NCBI RefSeq assembly: GCF_007655135.1
Contig: NC_045129.1
Coordinates: 12,338,001 to 12,402,000 of the forward strand
Direction: 5' to 3'
From: Punica granatum
Lineage: Eukaryota > Streptophyta > Magnoliopsida > Myrtales > Lythraceae
Length of the DNA stretch: 64,000 bases
Part shown: positions 34,320 to 45,504 of the stretch, in pieces
How positions within the stretch are numbered: position 1 is the stretch's first letter
How the letters are laid out: every line of letters starts with the position of its first letter
Made by a program: the position numbers and the translations under genes
The notes under the pieces: model-generated
Told to the model about the DNA's origin: nothing
Database searches by the model: none
The model's input: only the letters and a program-made list of their open reading frames with translations

Positions 34320-34905
34320 ACTTCGAATAAAAATGGTTAAATGACACGAAAAATCAAAAGTTTCACAATTTTTTTTAAAGTTTTATGACAATTTTTTTTA
34401 AAGAAAAATGCACAAACTATCAATTCGTTATTAGTTTTACTATGTTGTTAACTTTCCCGTCAATTTTAACCAATGTGCTAAAGTGGCACTTAACGGTGTC
34501 ATGTGGCACACGCAGATTGAGCGAGACCTACATGAATTTTTAATTAAAATTATTCTGATTTTTTTTAAAAAAAAAGACAAAATGAAAAAAAAGAGGTGGA
34601 GAAAGAACGGGATAATGAATCGATATTTTACATATTTTTCCAAAAAAAAATAGTTGTGATAAAACGTAAAAAATATGTACAGTTTGTAATTTATTATGTC
34701 ATTTTCCCAATAAAAATACGTACTTTTAATTGCCCGTTATTATATTTAAAATAATAAGTTTTTTATTAATTAATAAGAATATCATTATTGAATAATAAGG
34801 GAAGCCATTAACAGTCATTCAACACACTACGACAAATGACGTTCTCCAATTGATTCCTGTATTCCTCCTTATAGAGAGATGCCAAATGAAAGTTTCCTTC
34901 ATATG
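34320..34905. other. AT-rich, possible eroded foldback arm
   Basis: Phrases such as GCACAAACTATCAATTCGTTAT resemble arms of the 18181-18921 element family. A full inverted pair is not clear. No gene. Confidence 0.35.
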
Positions 34906-34908
34906 ATA

Positions 34909-34940
34909 CTAGGAAAAGTGAACTTGTGCTTCGCGGTGGG
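34909..34940 (-). mobile_element. Helitron-like 3' terminus
   Basis: The minus strand reads CCCACCGCGAAGCACAAGTT, then CACTTTTC, then CTAG and T: a short hairpin region, spacer and the CTAG-T end expected of a plant Helitron. The body would lie to the right in AT-rich sequence; the 5' end was not found. Confidence 0.45.
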
Positions 34941-36285
34941 AATTGGGATAACAACAATTTTAGTTAAGTATTATTTGAATTAATAAGAAATTGTTCAACT
35001 ATATGAATAAATTTATTTAGATAAAATATTACTAATTAATGTTATTATTATACTTTTTTTATCATGATTATATATCATCTTTGAGTTGTTGAAATATCTT
35101 CTTGAATTATTAACTATATTACATAAGCCATATTACATGTGTATGAGATATGAATCCTAGACTCATGCAAAAAAAAAATCAATGTTTGAGGAGTTTCAAT
35201 TTAGATATTTCAGTTTACTCAACAACTATCTTGTAAATGATCAATTATTTTATATGAAGTTTTCAATAATTGGATATGGAATATTATTGATAAACACTCT
35301 ATATATATATGGATCTTATATTAACGGAGAATATAAATAAAGAAGATAAATAAAGAAGATTAATTTAAAAATAAGAAGTAAAAGTTCTATACATGTTTTT
35401 TAAGATAGGGTGGTAAAATACAATCTATAATGATTTTATAAAATTTTAGGTTTTCCAGATAAAAACAAAAATTAGAAAAAACTTCGTAAGGATGCAAAAA
35501 TATTGAAAAAGAAAGTAAACTACAAAATAAAATATGTAATTCTTTCTCTAGTACATACAACTTAGAGGGTCTATAGTTTAATACTTGATAAATAGTAACC
35601 TATTAGGACTTCTTGCATAAACTAAATAATAACTATTAGTACTTATCTTTTTTAAATATAAAATATAATAGAAAATTGGTTAAGCCAACATATTGAATCC
35701 TCTCTCTCTTGAGAATAGATTTTTCTTTATTACTCCCCTTTGTAGAGCTTGTTGCAACTCTACTTTAGCTTAAATAGAAGATCTTTTAAATTCTTTATAT
35801 AGGATTATTTATCACCACCATGTCCCGTTTGGAATTGGTTATATATAGAAAAATGTATTAATATTGAGTCAAAAAATGTGATTTTCTTTAATAACAATCA
35901 CAAAATAAAAATAATTATAATATTAGATTTATTTATCAAGATATCATGTTATATACATTCTTAAATATATAAATTAAAAAAAAACATATATGATGGTCCG
36001 CAATATATAGCATGAAATGAGGGAATGACCATTCTCTTTCTTAAATGAGGGAATTCTAATTCCATCAAATGAAGGAAAAAGATGATAATGAGGGAACGTC
36101 ATTTCCAATTTATGTAAGAGACACTAATAGTGCAATGAAGAAATGATCATTATATTTCAATACATTCCATTCCCACGTACCAAATGAGACCTTATGTTAC
36201 ATAATTATCATTCTTTCGATTGCATATTGAGAGGTCTAATTGGCGGCTACATCTCCTTTCTAAGTCACGAGTGACCTTAAAGCCT
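34941..36285. other. AT-rich, gene-free
   Basis: No credible frame. Probably the body of a Helitron-like element and other non-coding repeats. Confidence 0.4.
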
Positions 36286-36287
36286 TA

Positions 36288-37258
36288 ATGTTACGTTTGG
36301 TTTGTTGGAATAAAATTGATGCAAAATAAAATGGACAAGGACTAAAATGGAGAGGGAATATAATTGAAATTGTGATGAAATTTCATTTGTTTAGTCGGAG
36401 AGAATAACAAAATTGGGAATTGAAATTTTATATTTGGTGGACGAAAATGCACAAATAATTCAATATGTTGCAAAATCAAAAGACATATATACCTTTATTT
36501 TAATATTGACATAAAAATAGAGATAAGGAAATACATTTTTTTATAAGAATAAGTCACTGTTCAACTTCTTCTTTGTGCGAAGAAGATGAATTGTAGCATT
36601 TGCAATGTGAACCATAGCCCAAGGATCGAATCCCTTGATTTCAGCGAACCCAGGCTAGGCCTCATAGAGTTTTCCCTCTCTAGCTTGGTGCTTTCCGAGC
36701 CTTAGGCTCACCTAACTTGTGCTCGGGACCCCTGAGCTAAGGTCACCCTAGTCTGACGAACCCATCTTATGGATCTTGAGCCCTTGGTGGCTAAGGATCT
36801 AGGCTCGCAGTTACTCGAGGATCTCCGAGGCTCTTGAGTTTTCGAGCCCAGATCTTGACCTCAAGCTCCGCCGAATTCACGATGGTCATGTCCAGTCTCA
36901 TGACCTCGAGCCTCTCAGAGAAGGCGTCCGCCGCCGCAGGGGACCTTTTCTGGCAGATACGCTAGGAGAGGACAGGCAACGGAGGCTGGAGCAAGCGGAT
37001 GGCACACTTTGTAAATTCAAATATTGGCGGAGGGCATTCATGGGATTTCGTTTCTATTCCTTACGAGGATTCTGTTAGGAATGGCCATTCAACATGTCCA
37101 TATGATGAATGCATATTCAACATCCATGCCCGATGAGGAGCCCGATCCGAAATTCCTATTCCGGATAAGTGGTTTCCCAAACTAGGGAATTAGTATTCCA
37201 CATGTAATATACATGGGGGAAGGGAACCCGAATTCCTGCAAACCAAACATACAAGGTT
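36288..37258. mobile_element. Candidate MITE or non-autonomous DNA transposon
   Basis: The ends pair as TTACGTTTGGTTTGTTGGAA on the left and TTCCTGCAAACCAAACATAC on the right. The interior includes a GC-richer segment (36600-37010) with many GAGCC/GGCTC motifs and no open frame of interest. Superfamily and target duplication were not determined; GTTTGGT ends are common in plant hAT and PIF-type MITEs. Confidence 0.5.
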
Positions 37259-37639
37259 ATTGATAACCCCGCTAGGTTTATAGCTGTCTTTTCTTTTTAA
37301 AAAGATTAAAATAACAAAATGGAAAAGGGAAATCATAAATCTTTAATACGTAATCAATAATATTAGAAATTTACCCGTGTATAGCACGACCTAACCACGC
37401 CTACGGCACTTCAACTATAATGAGTTTTTTCAATATGCTCACATATTGACTAATTTAGAAGAAGAAAAAAAGTAATAATGTGAAAAATAATATGGTAAAA
37501 ATAAAAATTAAGAATTTGAGATAGGTTTGAAATAACAAAAAAAAAAGAGTAATTTATTAGAATATGGAATTAAAAGGTTGAGAGGAGATATTAAAATAAG
37601 GAGAGATTGATACATGAATAAAAAGAGTTATGAGACCAT

Positions 37640-38111
37640 ATATGTCGAGTGGAATCTCCCAAGTTGAGGGAACTCAGGAGAAGTAGGGGGCAAGAGGAAT
37701 TATCAGAGACTCTGATGGCTCCTGGATCATGTAGTGGCGGAACAAAATGCCTTGCGACAGGGACTTAAGCTTGCTGTAGAACTCGGCATTGAGAAACTGT
37801 GTGTCGATTCTGATGCTATCTTACTACATCAATGGATATGGGGACACTCATCCATGACTGCGGGACTTTATGTAAAGGCTTCGAGGATATTCGCCCCAGC
37901 CATGTCTATCGAGACGCAAACAGCTGCATGGACCTCTTGGCTAAGAAGGGTAGAGCCCCATCTGAGACACTGATTCTCTACGAAGATGCTCCTTCTTTCC
38001 TTAGTTTATCTTTGATATGCTTTTGGAGGTGGAAGTGCCCGGTTCTGTAAAAGACTCGATGTTTTATCTTGAATAAGAACTTCCCTTTGTTACCCAAAAG
38101 AAAAAAAAAAT
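37640..38111 (+). pseudogene. LINE 3' fragment: RNase H-like domain plus poly-A
   Basis: One frame reads AEQNALRQGLKLAVELGI and LCVDSDAILLHQWI, as in the RNase H-like (RVT_3) domain at the end of plant L1-type LINEs. After a frameshift near 37840 the next frame carries HVYRDANSCMDLLAKKGR, the domain's C-terminal motif. A stop precedes it at about 37730. A poly-A tract lies at about 38098-38111 after TTTGTTACCCAAAAG. It is 5'-truncated and dead. Confidence 0.75.
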
Positions 38112-39060
38112 GAGAGAATAGCATTAAGTGTACAATAATGTCATTTCAACTCTTCTATCGTGCGTTGCACGATTTTTGTGAGTAAAATTTTATAATAAGA
38201 AGTTAAATATGAAAATAATAAATAATATGAATTTATAGTTTATATTGTTATGCAAAAGGTTTATCTTTTAATCAATTTATAAATAAAGAATTCATGCAAC
38301 AAATTCATAGACATCATTTGAATTATCAATCTTATATTTGTGAAAATAATTTTAAATTCTTAAAAATTAAAAGGTTTTAGTTTTTATTTGATGAAAGAAT
38401 GATAATTATAGAATCTTTAAAATTTTATAATTTTACTATTTGCTTGTATTTTATTCTTCTAACATTACATTATAAAGTTTCATGAATCTGAATACTTTTA
38501 GATGAAATGATCTAATAACTTCGATTAGCTATATAATACTTCTAAATTTTTTTTAATATAATGTAGTCACTGTAATCGGTTCATATAGGCTTATTCATAA
38601 GAATAATTTGTATTATATTTATTTATTATACTGAAAATTATGAATGTAAAATATTTTTATACTAATTAATTGATTAGATCCTTACAGTGGTATTTATAGT
38701 ATATAATTAATATATTTATAATTAATTGTGTACATACTGAAAATAATGTAATTATATTTATATGAATTAATTATATAAATATTTACATTAAATTAATTTC
38801 AAACATTTCATAATTTGATATTATAGTATTACTTATTTACGATTTTATCCCTATTTATTAGTTTGTAGTTAAGTTTATATGTTATGTAAACTATATATAG
38901 ATTATATCATAATTAACTAAAAATAAGGGATATTTTTAACTTTTTAACCGCGTCATATAAATGATGATTTGGTTATAAAATGGGAGTTTCACTTACAAAA
39001 TTAGTAGAAAATAAGATATAAGAAGATATATCCCAATGTATGCGGATTTCCTTCTTAAAA
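38112..39060. other. Very AT-rich intergenic, no gene seen
   Basis: Contains a short hairpin (ATCGTGCGTTGCACGAT at about 38157) like Helitron 3' hairpins but without a CTAG nearby. No frame is credible. Confidence 0.45.
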
Positions 39061-39074
39061 TAGAGAAGCACTTG

Positions 39075-39215
39075 AATTTTCCCTCCTCAACCGGCACCCT
39101 AAAACCCTAATCATCATCAGCAAAATTCGATTTTCTCAGCATTTTCCGGTCCGCGATCACGATCAGAGAAGGAATTGATTGCGACAACAGAGGCGGCTGC
39201 ATTCGACTGAGCAAC
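39075..39215 (+). other. Probable 5' leader exon of the 40146-40538 gene
   Basis: An abrupt change from AT-rich DNA to CAACCGGCACCCTAAAACCC and AACCCTAATCATC, typical of plant 5' untranslated leaders, followed by a possible donor near CAGAACGGTGAGC. No ATG-led frame of note. The link to the downstream frame is inferred. Confidence 0.4.
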
Positions 39216-40145
39216 AGAACGGTGAGCTCGTCGTCTGCTCTATTTTCGTTTTGACAGAGTTTACATTCAATTGTCGACGTTGCTTAGGGGGGCTGCATTC
39301 AGTAGCACATTCATTAGCAGAGGCTCCTCCAATTCATGGATTTTTCTTCGAAATTCCGTTGACTGGACGGATTGCAGTTCGGATGTTTTGGGTGGAGCTG
39401 TTGACTCGATTCTGACGATTTCGTCGAATTTGGTTTCACTCGCAATTCATGGTTGTTTGCAACGATGGTGATTGTGGATGCGGATTGATGCCCTTTCTGG
39501 GTTATAGCATGTGTTTTCCTGGAAATTGTTCGCTCCCTGGGGAAATGATGAGGCTTCAACTGGAAGCTGTTCTCAAAAAAATTGTTCTTTTTCCTGTAAT
39601 TATTGACGAATAACGTGTTTGGAAAAGCTATCGGATGATAATTACTGGAATTACCGCCAGTAAGCAGTGACCGTAGGTTGGCGGTGAGGAACTCGGGCAT
39701 GGAGGTGCCTGGGTGGGTGGTGGTAGTGGTAGAATAGATGAGATGATGATTCCACGCGAGGTTGTGATTTATTTCTGGAAACATGAAAACATTTTTCTCT
39801 GAAGCTTCTTCATAGAAACTTAATTTGCAGGGCAGCTTTCGAAAATAATTTTCAGAACATTAGCCAATTTTGCTTTCTCGAAACTAAAGAGGTTGCCTGT
39901 GTAGGTGACTTGTCATATTCTTGAATATAACGAATCACCTGCCTGAGAAGAACCGGTTAACTTGTTCTCTAACCGGTTGTCCTCTTATTTTTTGTATGGA
40001 TGACTCACAATATGATTCTCGGTTAAGTTATAGGATGAATGCGCTATTGCTGTTCGTTTGATGAAGAAAATTAAGTGCCAAGGAAGTTCCTTTGATAAGC
40101 TGCTTCTGACGTCGAGTTTTATGGGTATTTGATTTTAGTGCTCTG

Positions 40146-40538
40146 ATGAATTACGTGGATGAAGATGCTTCTTCGGGCTCCAAGGATGATATGAACGTGT
40201 TAGATGGGAACAGCAAGAATCCATCTGCTGCAGCCCCTTCTGGTTCTGGTCGGAGGAAGAGAACTCGTAAGGCTACAGGGGACGCTATAGTTGATGCTAT
40301 GCTAGAAATAGCCGCTGCCTCTAGAATGAGGGCGAACATGATCATGAGGAACGAGGAACGTTTCTCTATAAGCAAGTGCATTAAATTACTGGATGAGTTA
40401 CAGGGCGTTGATCAACGGGTTTACTTTCACGCCCTGGACCTGTTTGAGAACCCCAATGCGAGAGAAACCTTCGTCGCCCTAAAGAACGAGTGGAGACTCA
40501 CTTGGTTGCAGGGCAAGTGCAATGCATCCTCCAGTTGA
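40146..40538 (+). CDS. SANT/Myb-like protein, C-terminal portion only
   Basis: Single frame of 130 aa beginning MNYVDEDASSG. It has a basic stretch GRRKRTRKATGD and a C-terminal block (ISKCIKLLDELQGVD, LFENPNARETF, RLTWLQGKC). This matches the conserved tail of plant L10-interacting MYB-type and Harbinger-associated Myb/SANT-like proteins, which normally carry an N-terminal Myb/SANT-like DNA-binding domain of about 100 aa. That domain is missing here, and nothing upstream to 39.0 kb encodes it. It may be a truncated yet expressed gene or a decayed copy. A nuclear role is implied only by the basic stretch. Confidence 0.65.
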   Translation: MNYVDEDASSGSKDDMNVLDGNSKNPSAAAPSGSGRRKRTRKATGDAIVDAMLEIAAASRMRANMIMRNEERFSISKCIKLLDELQGVDQRVYFHALDLFENPNARETFVALKNEWRLTWLQGKCNASSS

Positions 40539-41100
40539 ATGCTCTCAACTAATCGCCTTATCGGGATAGATAGGTTGTTTTCTTGGTAACAAATTACCTG
40601 CTGATCCTACGTTGCCCTGCAGCTTAACTCCGGTTTTGTAATTAGCATGACTATTATTCGATGATTCATAGCTGAAAGTTCTTATTACTTTGAGGTTTTA
40701 GTTCATTTGCTTGAAAGTAATTTGGTGTGGTTGGTGTGCTTCTGAGAGCAATTTGTCGATATTTCCCTGTGTAGTCTGTCTCAGAGCTTACTACTGTGGA
40801 TTATTCGGATTGATCCAAATATCGGCCAGCTTTCACCATGGTCGACCTCTGAAATACAAGCAGTACTGTGATCGGCCTCTTATACGTCGGCTAGTTTCAC
40901 TATGCTAGCTCCCACGCTTGAAATAGATGGAGCTAAGTCCTGGTAAGAACGTGCTGCATATGAAAATTACCAATGATTGTTCCTATACACATTTCAGTGT
41001 TGCTTTCACTCGTTGGACGGCATTTTTTGGCACTGGTATTTCTCTATTGCTCCTCTTCCTATACGTAAAAGTACAGCAGTATATTATCCTCTTACTTTCC

Positions 41101-41313
41101 ATCCCGATTCGGCTGTACACAGAGCGGGGACAGTGGTGGTCCGCCTCCGAGTAGTGCGGTACATCAGAAACAGCATGATCCACGCCCCGTGGTTGAGCAG
41201 CCGCTTGGTAAACCGCCCGCAACACTACAAGCAACTCCTTCACCCTCTTCGCCAGCTCTGATCTCCCGGCATCGGGTAATTGAGCTGGTATGTGATTCGA
41301 GGCATAGAATCAT
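41101..41313 (-). pseudogene. Inverted fragment of LIGB (exon 2 start plus intron 1 end)
   Basis: The reverse complement of this stretch follows LIGB from the end of intron 1 (a diverged ATGATTCGAAAGATAGAATC) through exon 2: AAGAGGGTGAAGGAG, CCACGGGGCGTGG, and TGTACAGCCGAATCGGGATG, where it stops abruptly. Small deletions break the frame. Because intron sequence is present, it arose from genomic DNA, not from a processed transcript. It lies about 1.5 kb upstream of intact LIGB on the opposite strand. Confidence 0.85.
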
Positions 41314-41440
41314 TACGACTCCCACTTTCATTCAGGTTCATTCACTTCGGATAATGCCGATCAGAATTCAACCATACCGTATCAAATAACGGAATCATCG
41401 ACGATGTCGTCCCCCTCTGTTTTCAATGAATCAGGCTAAT

Positions 41441-41990
41441 ATTGTAATACCCCGAATTTTCAGGTGGTTCTTCAGGTGAGTAATCTATTTAAACTAGTGA
41501 TTTGGAAACGTACATATATAATCTGTCAAAATTCATTGTCATGGCCACGCAATATTCGAGTCACACGTGTATTTTGATATAATGCGAAGTTGATTTTGGA
41601 TGTTATGGCTATGATATGCGATATGTTTCCAATTGAGTTTTTGGGAGAATAGTGAACCACGTGGCGCCCTGAGTCAACATTGACTCGGGGAAACTGGGTT
41701 ACACCGAGGCAAAGAGGTTGTCAGATATGGAGCTGCTACTGCATTGAGAGAGTTGAGAAGGGGCCGTAATAGTTATTATGTGTATTATAAATTTTGATAT
41801 TGAAACCATGCTCGTACTCGACTAGTTTAGGTGTGTCAAATTGTTTCAATTTCATACTTTTTCAGATGAGTTCCTTGGAAGGTCGGTTAGGACTGAATAT
41901 CAGGGTGCACAACGGATTTCATGAATTTTAATGCTCGACTTGAAATTGTATTTATGAATTATTTATAAAATCATGTATTATTGTATCTAT
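41441..41990 (+). repeat. Possible solo LTR or LTR fragment
   Basis: Starts TGTAATACCCCGAATTTTCA, which closely resembles the TGTAACACCCCGA-type beginning of many plant Ty3/gypsy LTRs. It then continues with a CACGTGGCGCC segment and no coding frame. No matching end or target duplication was confirmed. Confidence 0.35.
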
Positions 41991-42830
41991 CTATCTATAT
42001 ATAAGTAAAACTGACTCCTAAACACAATTAATGGGTTATATCATCAACTTGCTTTATCGATAAATAATTTTTATAAATTTTTCTTATATCATAAAATTTG
42101 TGAAGAATTCAAAATAATTTATACTTTTCTATTATTTTAACCACTATATTTGATATGGTAAAATTCAAATTACGATATATAATTTTAAATTACCTATATT
42201 ATTACAAACATATATATCATTAATTATTTTAATCCATATATCTACACTCCGCATATAGTAAAATACACAATTGAATGTATGCAAGAGCAACCTTGTTTGA
42301 GCTAATATAATTTAGAAAATTATTAGTAAGCGATGACAAGTAGAAATTGATTCTATAGAGAATATTATACTTAGATATAAATATATGTATATATAATATG
42401 TATAGCTAAAAATTGATTTAACTAAATGAGGATGCATAATCTCATAAATATAATAAATTTTAATTAATATTGTTTAAATTATCCACGGAATAAGTAATCA
42501 ACTAAATGACTTGAAAGAAATTGGTTTTTCTAGGATCGAAATAAACTATATAATTTTGTGATGTGAATTGCAATAGATAGCACGCTCAAAGAAATAATAA
42601 ATTTACTATTAATTTTAAAAGAAGAAGGAATTATTGCAAGCAAACTAATTTAATGAGACCTAGATCATTTGAAAATAAAATTATTAACCTATTGCAAGGC
42701 GCGATGAATGGGGGGGACTTTACCTAACGCAGTCTATCGCATTGACCTTCTGGAAGGGAAATGAGGACGAACGTATGCTCCAATGAATTTGGTCTCTATT
42801 CGGGAGTTGGTGGGGTGCGGGAACACGTGA
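41991..42830. other. AT-rich upstream region of LIGB
   Basis: Begins TCTATCTATCTATATATAAG, which resembles a Helitron 5' end, but no matching 3' terminus is clear before LIGB. No gene. Confidence 0.4.
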
Positions 42831-42834
42831 ATGT

Positions 42835-44576
42835 ATGAGAGGGAAGACGGCGAAGCAAATCCTGATTCTGCTGCTGATCGTCTTCTTATACGGGGCTTTC
42901 TTTGATTCTCCGCCATCGCCATCACCGTCACCGTCACCGTCACCGTCGTCGAGCTCGGATCGAAGAGGAGGGAAGGTTCAGTTGCGGGAGGTTATGGATA
43001 CGTTCTTCATATCTCACGGGTCGCCGACGCTGTCCATCGACGACTCGCTGCCGGCGAGGCACTTCCTCCAGTCCTGGCAGCACAAGGTGCTGCCCGAACT
43101 CCCCACTGCCATCCTCGTCGTCTCCGCCCATTGGGAGACAGCCGAGCCCACCGTCAACGTCATCGGGGGCCGCCACCCCACCATCTATGACTTCTACGGC
43201 TTCCCCGACCCAATGTACAAGGTCCCATGATCGTCTCCTCTTCTCTTTCTTTGTTCTTCTTCATCTGTGCTGGTGAAGGGACTGATTTATCAAATGCCCG
43301 CGTGGAAAGCTCTCATTTTTTGTCTTTGTTTTTATGATAATGGACGTTCGAGATCATGATTGGAGTAGCTTTCATGAGGTTAGGGGTGAACGATGTTATG
43401 TTAAGATTTCCGACCAGAGCTGATAGATTCTATCTTTCGAATCATACACCAGATCAAGTACCCAGCACCAGGAGCCCCGGAGCTGGCCAAGAGGGTGAAG
43501 GAGGTGCTGGTCGCGGGCGGTTTCAAGCGCGTCCTCGCGGACACTGAGCGGGGGCTCGACCACGGGGCGTGGGTGCCGCTCATGCTGATGTACCCGGAAG
43601 CGGATATCCCGGTCTGCCAGCTCTCTGTACAGCCGAATCGGGATGGGACGTATCATTATAACCTGGGAAAGGCGTTGAGGCCTCTCAGGGAGGAAGGGGT
43701 GCTCATCTTCGGATCGGGAAGCGCCACTCACAACTTGCGGGATCTCCGTTTCAAGTCTGATGGTTCTGTTGTCCCTTGGGCTCTAGAATTTGATACTTGG
43801 CTCAAGGATAGCCTTCTCGAAGGAAGGTGAGGTTTCAGCTTTAAATCCCTTTATAGACTAATTGTGGATTGCTTACTCTTTTTGACGGCAGGAATTCTGT
43901 GTCATATGCATCGATTTTGTTGGCTACTATATGCACCTCGATATGACACTAAAGTTAGTTTTATCCTTGATTCATTTGTTTTGGCTGCAAATACGGGTAC
44001 TTTTCTGCGGGGATTTTAGTTATGTGGCAGCCAGCTTTTCTTAGCTTCTCCCATCAACCATTGGCTTATTAGAAACAAAATCATTGGATGCTCTATGAGT
44101 ACCGCATTGTCGATGCTCTTGACCAATGACATCTTGTCACTCAGTTGATGATGTATACAGTGTCGTCCTCAAGCATGAGCATATGCTCATAATGTGTTGG
44201 AGCTCATAATGGGTTGGACCATATGTACAACTTTGCACTCTGTGGAGTGCCCAGTACTTCTCTTAGAAATGGGTTTGTCCTTCTCGGGATTATGAGAGCG
44301 AGCTGATGATGATTTAGGCTATCTGTCTAACGCGAAATACGTTCTCTTCTGTCCCCATTGTTTTATAGATATGATGACATAAATCACTATGAGAAGGAAG
44401 CGCCGCATGCCAAGAAGGCTCACCCATGGCCTGAGCACTTCTATCCACTGCATGTAGCAATTGGGGCTGCTGGTGAAGATTCCAAGGCTGAACTTATTCA
44501 CCACAGCTGGAGCCTCGGTACCCTTTCTTATGCCTCTTACCGGTTCACATCCACTTCCAATTCCGCTTCCAGCTGA
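42835..44576 (+). CDS. LIGB: Extradiol ring-cleavage dioxygenase (LigB family, 4,5-DOPA-dioxygenase-like), 3 exons
   Basis: Exons 42835-43221, 43453-43826 and 44369-44576 (GT-AG, in phase; 969 nt, 322 aa). The core from [11 protein letters not shown] to the C-terminus matches plant LIGB enzymes, which open aromatic diol rings such as caffealdehyde or DOPA. Likely metal-binding histidines occur in ISHGS (His61), SAHWE (His99) and the DHGAW, THNLR and HPWPEH motifs. Plant homologues are usually about 270 aa and begin near the Met at residue 54 (position 42994). Here 53 extra residues contain a hydrophobic segment (about 9-23) and a Pro-Ser repeat encoded by CACCGT hexamers. Both starts are possible. 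A possible poly-A signal AATAAA lies at 44607. Confidence 0.93.
42911..42950 (+). repeat. In-frame hexanucleotide repeat (CACCGT)n in LIGB
   Basis: Tandem hexamers encode the Pro-Ser-Pro-Ser run in the N-terminal extension of LIGB. They are prone to length change without breaking the frame. Confidence 0.8.
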
Positions 44577-44606
44577 TTCTTGTCATGAAGGCAGGTTTCG
44601 TTGTTA

Positions 44607-44612
44607 ATAAAT
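44607..44612 (+). terminator. Candidate polyadenylation signal of LIGB
   Basis: AATAAA 31 bp after the stop codon; a second AATAAA occurs about 130 bp further on. Confidence 0.4.
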
Positions 44613-45504
44613 GTGAATGTTGGGGACAGTTGTTCTCTGTAAAATAGTTTATAGAAGTTACAGATTATCTAATGCACATCTAAGCATTCGATTATCCTTT
44701 GTAGAGCTGCTGTTGTATCCTACGCTTGTCAAGTGTTGAATTTAATAAATACTGTCTTCAGCCTCTTCTCCTCTGTATTGATATCATGTTAAAAACGTTT
44801 CTCTCCACCTTTTTAAGGTTGTAGCAGAAACTAACTAAAGTGCCTTGCGCTTCTACTGATAAGGAGAGTAACTACTAAAACACAATTTATGCAACAGGGA
44901 AAGATGATTGCATGTATGCCTGGTACATACACATGAATTGCAAGATCATACAATTCATGCATATTGTAGCAGTCACGCATTTTCGGCCTTTGCCAGTTCA
45001 GATCCTTCTGGTTGGTGTGTAGATTATAATTTATCAGCACTATGAAACACCTGATCTAGTGTTGCAAACATAACACCGAATTTTGGTTTCAGCAGCAACA
45101 GGTTTATAAAAGAACTGTTTGATTCTTGTTTTTCTCTGGATGGATATATGGTTCAGATAAGAGTTTGGAATGCTGGATGGTCAATGCATTCAGGAACTGA
45201 GCGATAGAAAGAAAAGGGAAAGCGTGTCCAGGCTCCAATCATGAGATAATGCCTGTGCCATCCGGAAAATGAGCTGCTTTTGCTGAAAAGGTGGCAATCG
45301 CACCATCCGAGATGGCCTGCCACTGGAGTTCCAGAAATCAAGAGAGATATAAGGAGGACAACAAGCAAGAAAACATGACTAGTCGGTTTTGAAGAGTAAC
45401 TTCTTTTAACTTTTGTAGAAAAGTGGCCCCTGAATCTCTCTCCCTCAAAGAATCTGTCATATAGAGGAAAAGGAACCCGTTTAACTTTTTTCCTGAAAAT
45501 AGAG
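44613..45504. other. Intergenic: 3' end of LIGB and promoter of the GDSL gene
   Basis: About 890 bp without other genes. A minus-strand frame at 45153-45668 overlaps the GDSL first exon and is taken as antisense chance. Confidence 0.5.
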
